6,682 nucleotides of DNA from an uncultured bacterium (GTDB taxonomy: Bacteria; Cyanobacteriota; Vampirovibrionia; Gastranaerophilales; Gastranaerophilaceae), in assembly GCA_948888345.1 (NCBI GenBank), contig CAQTPN010000081.1, positions 1 through 6,682 on the forward strand, read 5' to 3'. Of the stretch, positions 6,212 through 6,682 are shown piece by piece (the first letter of the stretch is position 1; the number at the start of each line of letters is the position of its first letter). A program made the position numbers and the translations under genes. The notes under the pieces were generated by a model. The model did not search any database. It was given only the letters and a program-made list of their open reading frames with translations, and had not been told where the DNA came from.

Positions 6212-6216
6212 TCCTT
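6212..6216 (-). promoter_or_regulatory. Ribosome binding site AAGGA
   Basis: On the - strand AAGGA lies 9 nt before the ATG at 6202-6200, in the 39-nt gap after the kinase stop. It supports the chosen start of the TPR protein. Confidence 0.65.
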
Positions 6217-6241
6217 AATTTCTATCTATCCAGCATGGAAA

Positions 6242-6682
6242 CTACATTCTGTTTCTCAATTTTACCACAAAAGTTGAGCCATGGCCCAAATTTGAAACAA
6301 CATATATTTTGCCTTTATGCAATTTTACATATTCTTTTACAATAGCAAGCCCAAGACCCGTTGATGTATTGTTTTTTGTATTTATATTATCAATCTGGGT
6401 GAATTTTTTAAATATAAAATTATGATATTTTTTTTCTATGCCGATGCCCGTATCTTCAACCTCCAATATAAAATATTCCCCGTCTTTTTTTGTTCTAACA
6501 AAAATCTGTCCTTTCTGGCCGGAAAATTTTATGGCGTTTCCTATCAAATTAAACAAAATCTGTTGTAATTTTTGATAATCGGCACAGATGAAATCTTCAC
6601 AATTATCTTCAAATTTAAGATTAATCTCTTTAGCATTAAGAAGAGGAGCAAGAAGATTAATGACTTCGCTTATAGCGCGCTG
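6242..6682 (-). CDS. Sensor histidine kinase, C-terminal part (partial, runs off the window)
   Basis: The last 146 residues of a two-component sensor histidine kinase; the rest lies beyond base 6682. The frame is open from the window edge (QRAISEVINLLAPLLNAKEI...), so the apparent TTG start at 6556 is internal. The visible part is the whole ATP-binding HATPase_c domain. It shows the N box QQILFNLIGNAIKFS (residues 40-54 of the fragment), G1 box DTGIGI (77-82), F box IFKKFTQID (90-98), G2 box TGLGLAIVK (108-116) and a final GHGSTF turn (133-138). All nucleotide-binding residues look intact, so the kinase is probably active. The protein ends shortly after the domain with no receiver or HPt domain attached. 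The dimerisation/phospho-acceptor helix and sensor region cannot be seen. Sequence style is of the PAS/hybrid-like HPK1 group. A response regulator may lie outside the window; the next gene downstream is the TPR membrane protein. Confidence 0.93.
   Translation of the reverse strand, partial: QRAISEVINLLAPLLNAKEINLKFEDNCEDFICADYQKLQQILFNLIGNAIKFSGQKGQIFVRTKKDGEYFILEVEDTGIGIEKKYHNFIFKKFTQIDNINTKNNTSTGLGLAIVKEYVKLHKGKIYVVSNLGHGSTFVVKLRNRM

Noticed and set aside
6242..6556. Stand-alone 104-residue ATPase domain starting at TTG 6556
   Set aside because: The frame stays open to the window edge and the upstream residues continue the kinase N box, so this is an internal codon of a longer, partial gene.

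Overview
The window is AT-rich, tightly packed bacterial DNA with six genes. Four lie on the + strand in the left three quarters. Two lie on the - strand at the right, convergent with the first four; the last one runs off the edge. No rRNA, tRNA, CRISPR array, transposase or phage gene was recognised, and no gene-free stretch exceeds 300 bases. Low GC, Shine-Dalgarno sites of the AAAGGAGG type, a cobalamin-type radical SAM gene of the TIGR03960 kind (a family common in Cyanobacteria and Firmicutes) and a secretion-free proline/glutamine-rich protein family carrying a VNIQIF motif would fit a gut non-photosynthetic cyanobacterium (Vampirovibrionia/Melainabacteria, Gastranaerophilales). This placement is a tentative inference; a low-GC Firmicute or another uncultured lineage is not excluded.

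Left region (1-2826). Two large proteins, at 97-936 and 1532-2758, share an unusual plan. Each has a long disordered N-terminal part rich in Pro, Gln, Tyr, Asn and Ala with two embedded conserved motifs, VNIQIF and (A)SLYG, followed by a helical HEAT-like C-terminal part. Between them, overlapping the first by ATGA, is a 148-residue protein of unknown function with a glycine-rich, hydrophobic C-terminal half. A strong hairpin terminator closes this block at 2782-2826. None of the three has an assignable function. They look like one lineage-specific locus and are the most novel part of the window.

Centre (2837-5037). A likely promoter, whose -10 box sits only 6 nt from the ATG, precedes a 114-residue unknown protein. 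This overlaps by ATGA a 599-residue B12-binding-type radical SAM protein with Cys253-x3-Cys257-x2-Cys260 and an extra C-terminal cysteine cluster. The pair is probably one transcription unit. The DUF2344-type protein often found beside or fused to this family is not immediately downstream.

Right region (5012-6682, - strand). The 3' end of a sensor histidine kinase (intact ATP-binding domain, N-terminal part outside the window) is followed 39 nt later by a membrane protein with an N-terminal DUF2628-like region and four regularly spaced 34-residue TPR repeats. A short hairpin lies between the convergent genes. Its G-U pairing suggests that it mainly serves the - strand unit.
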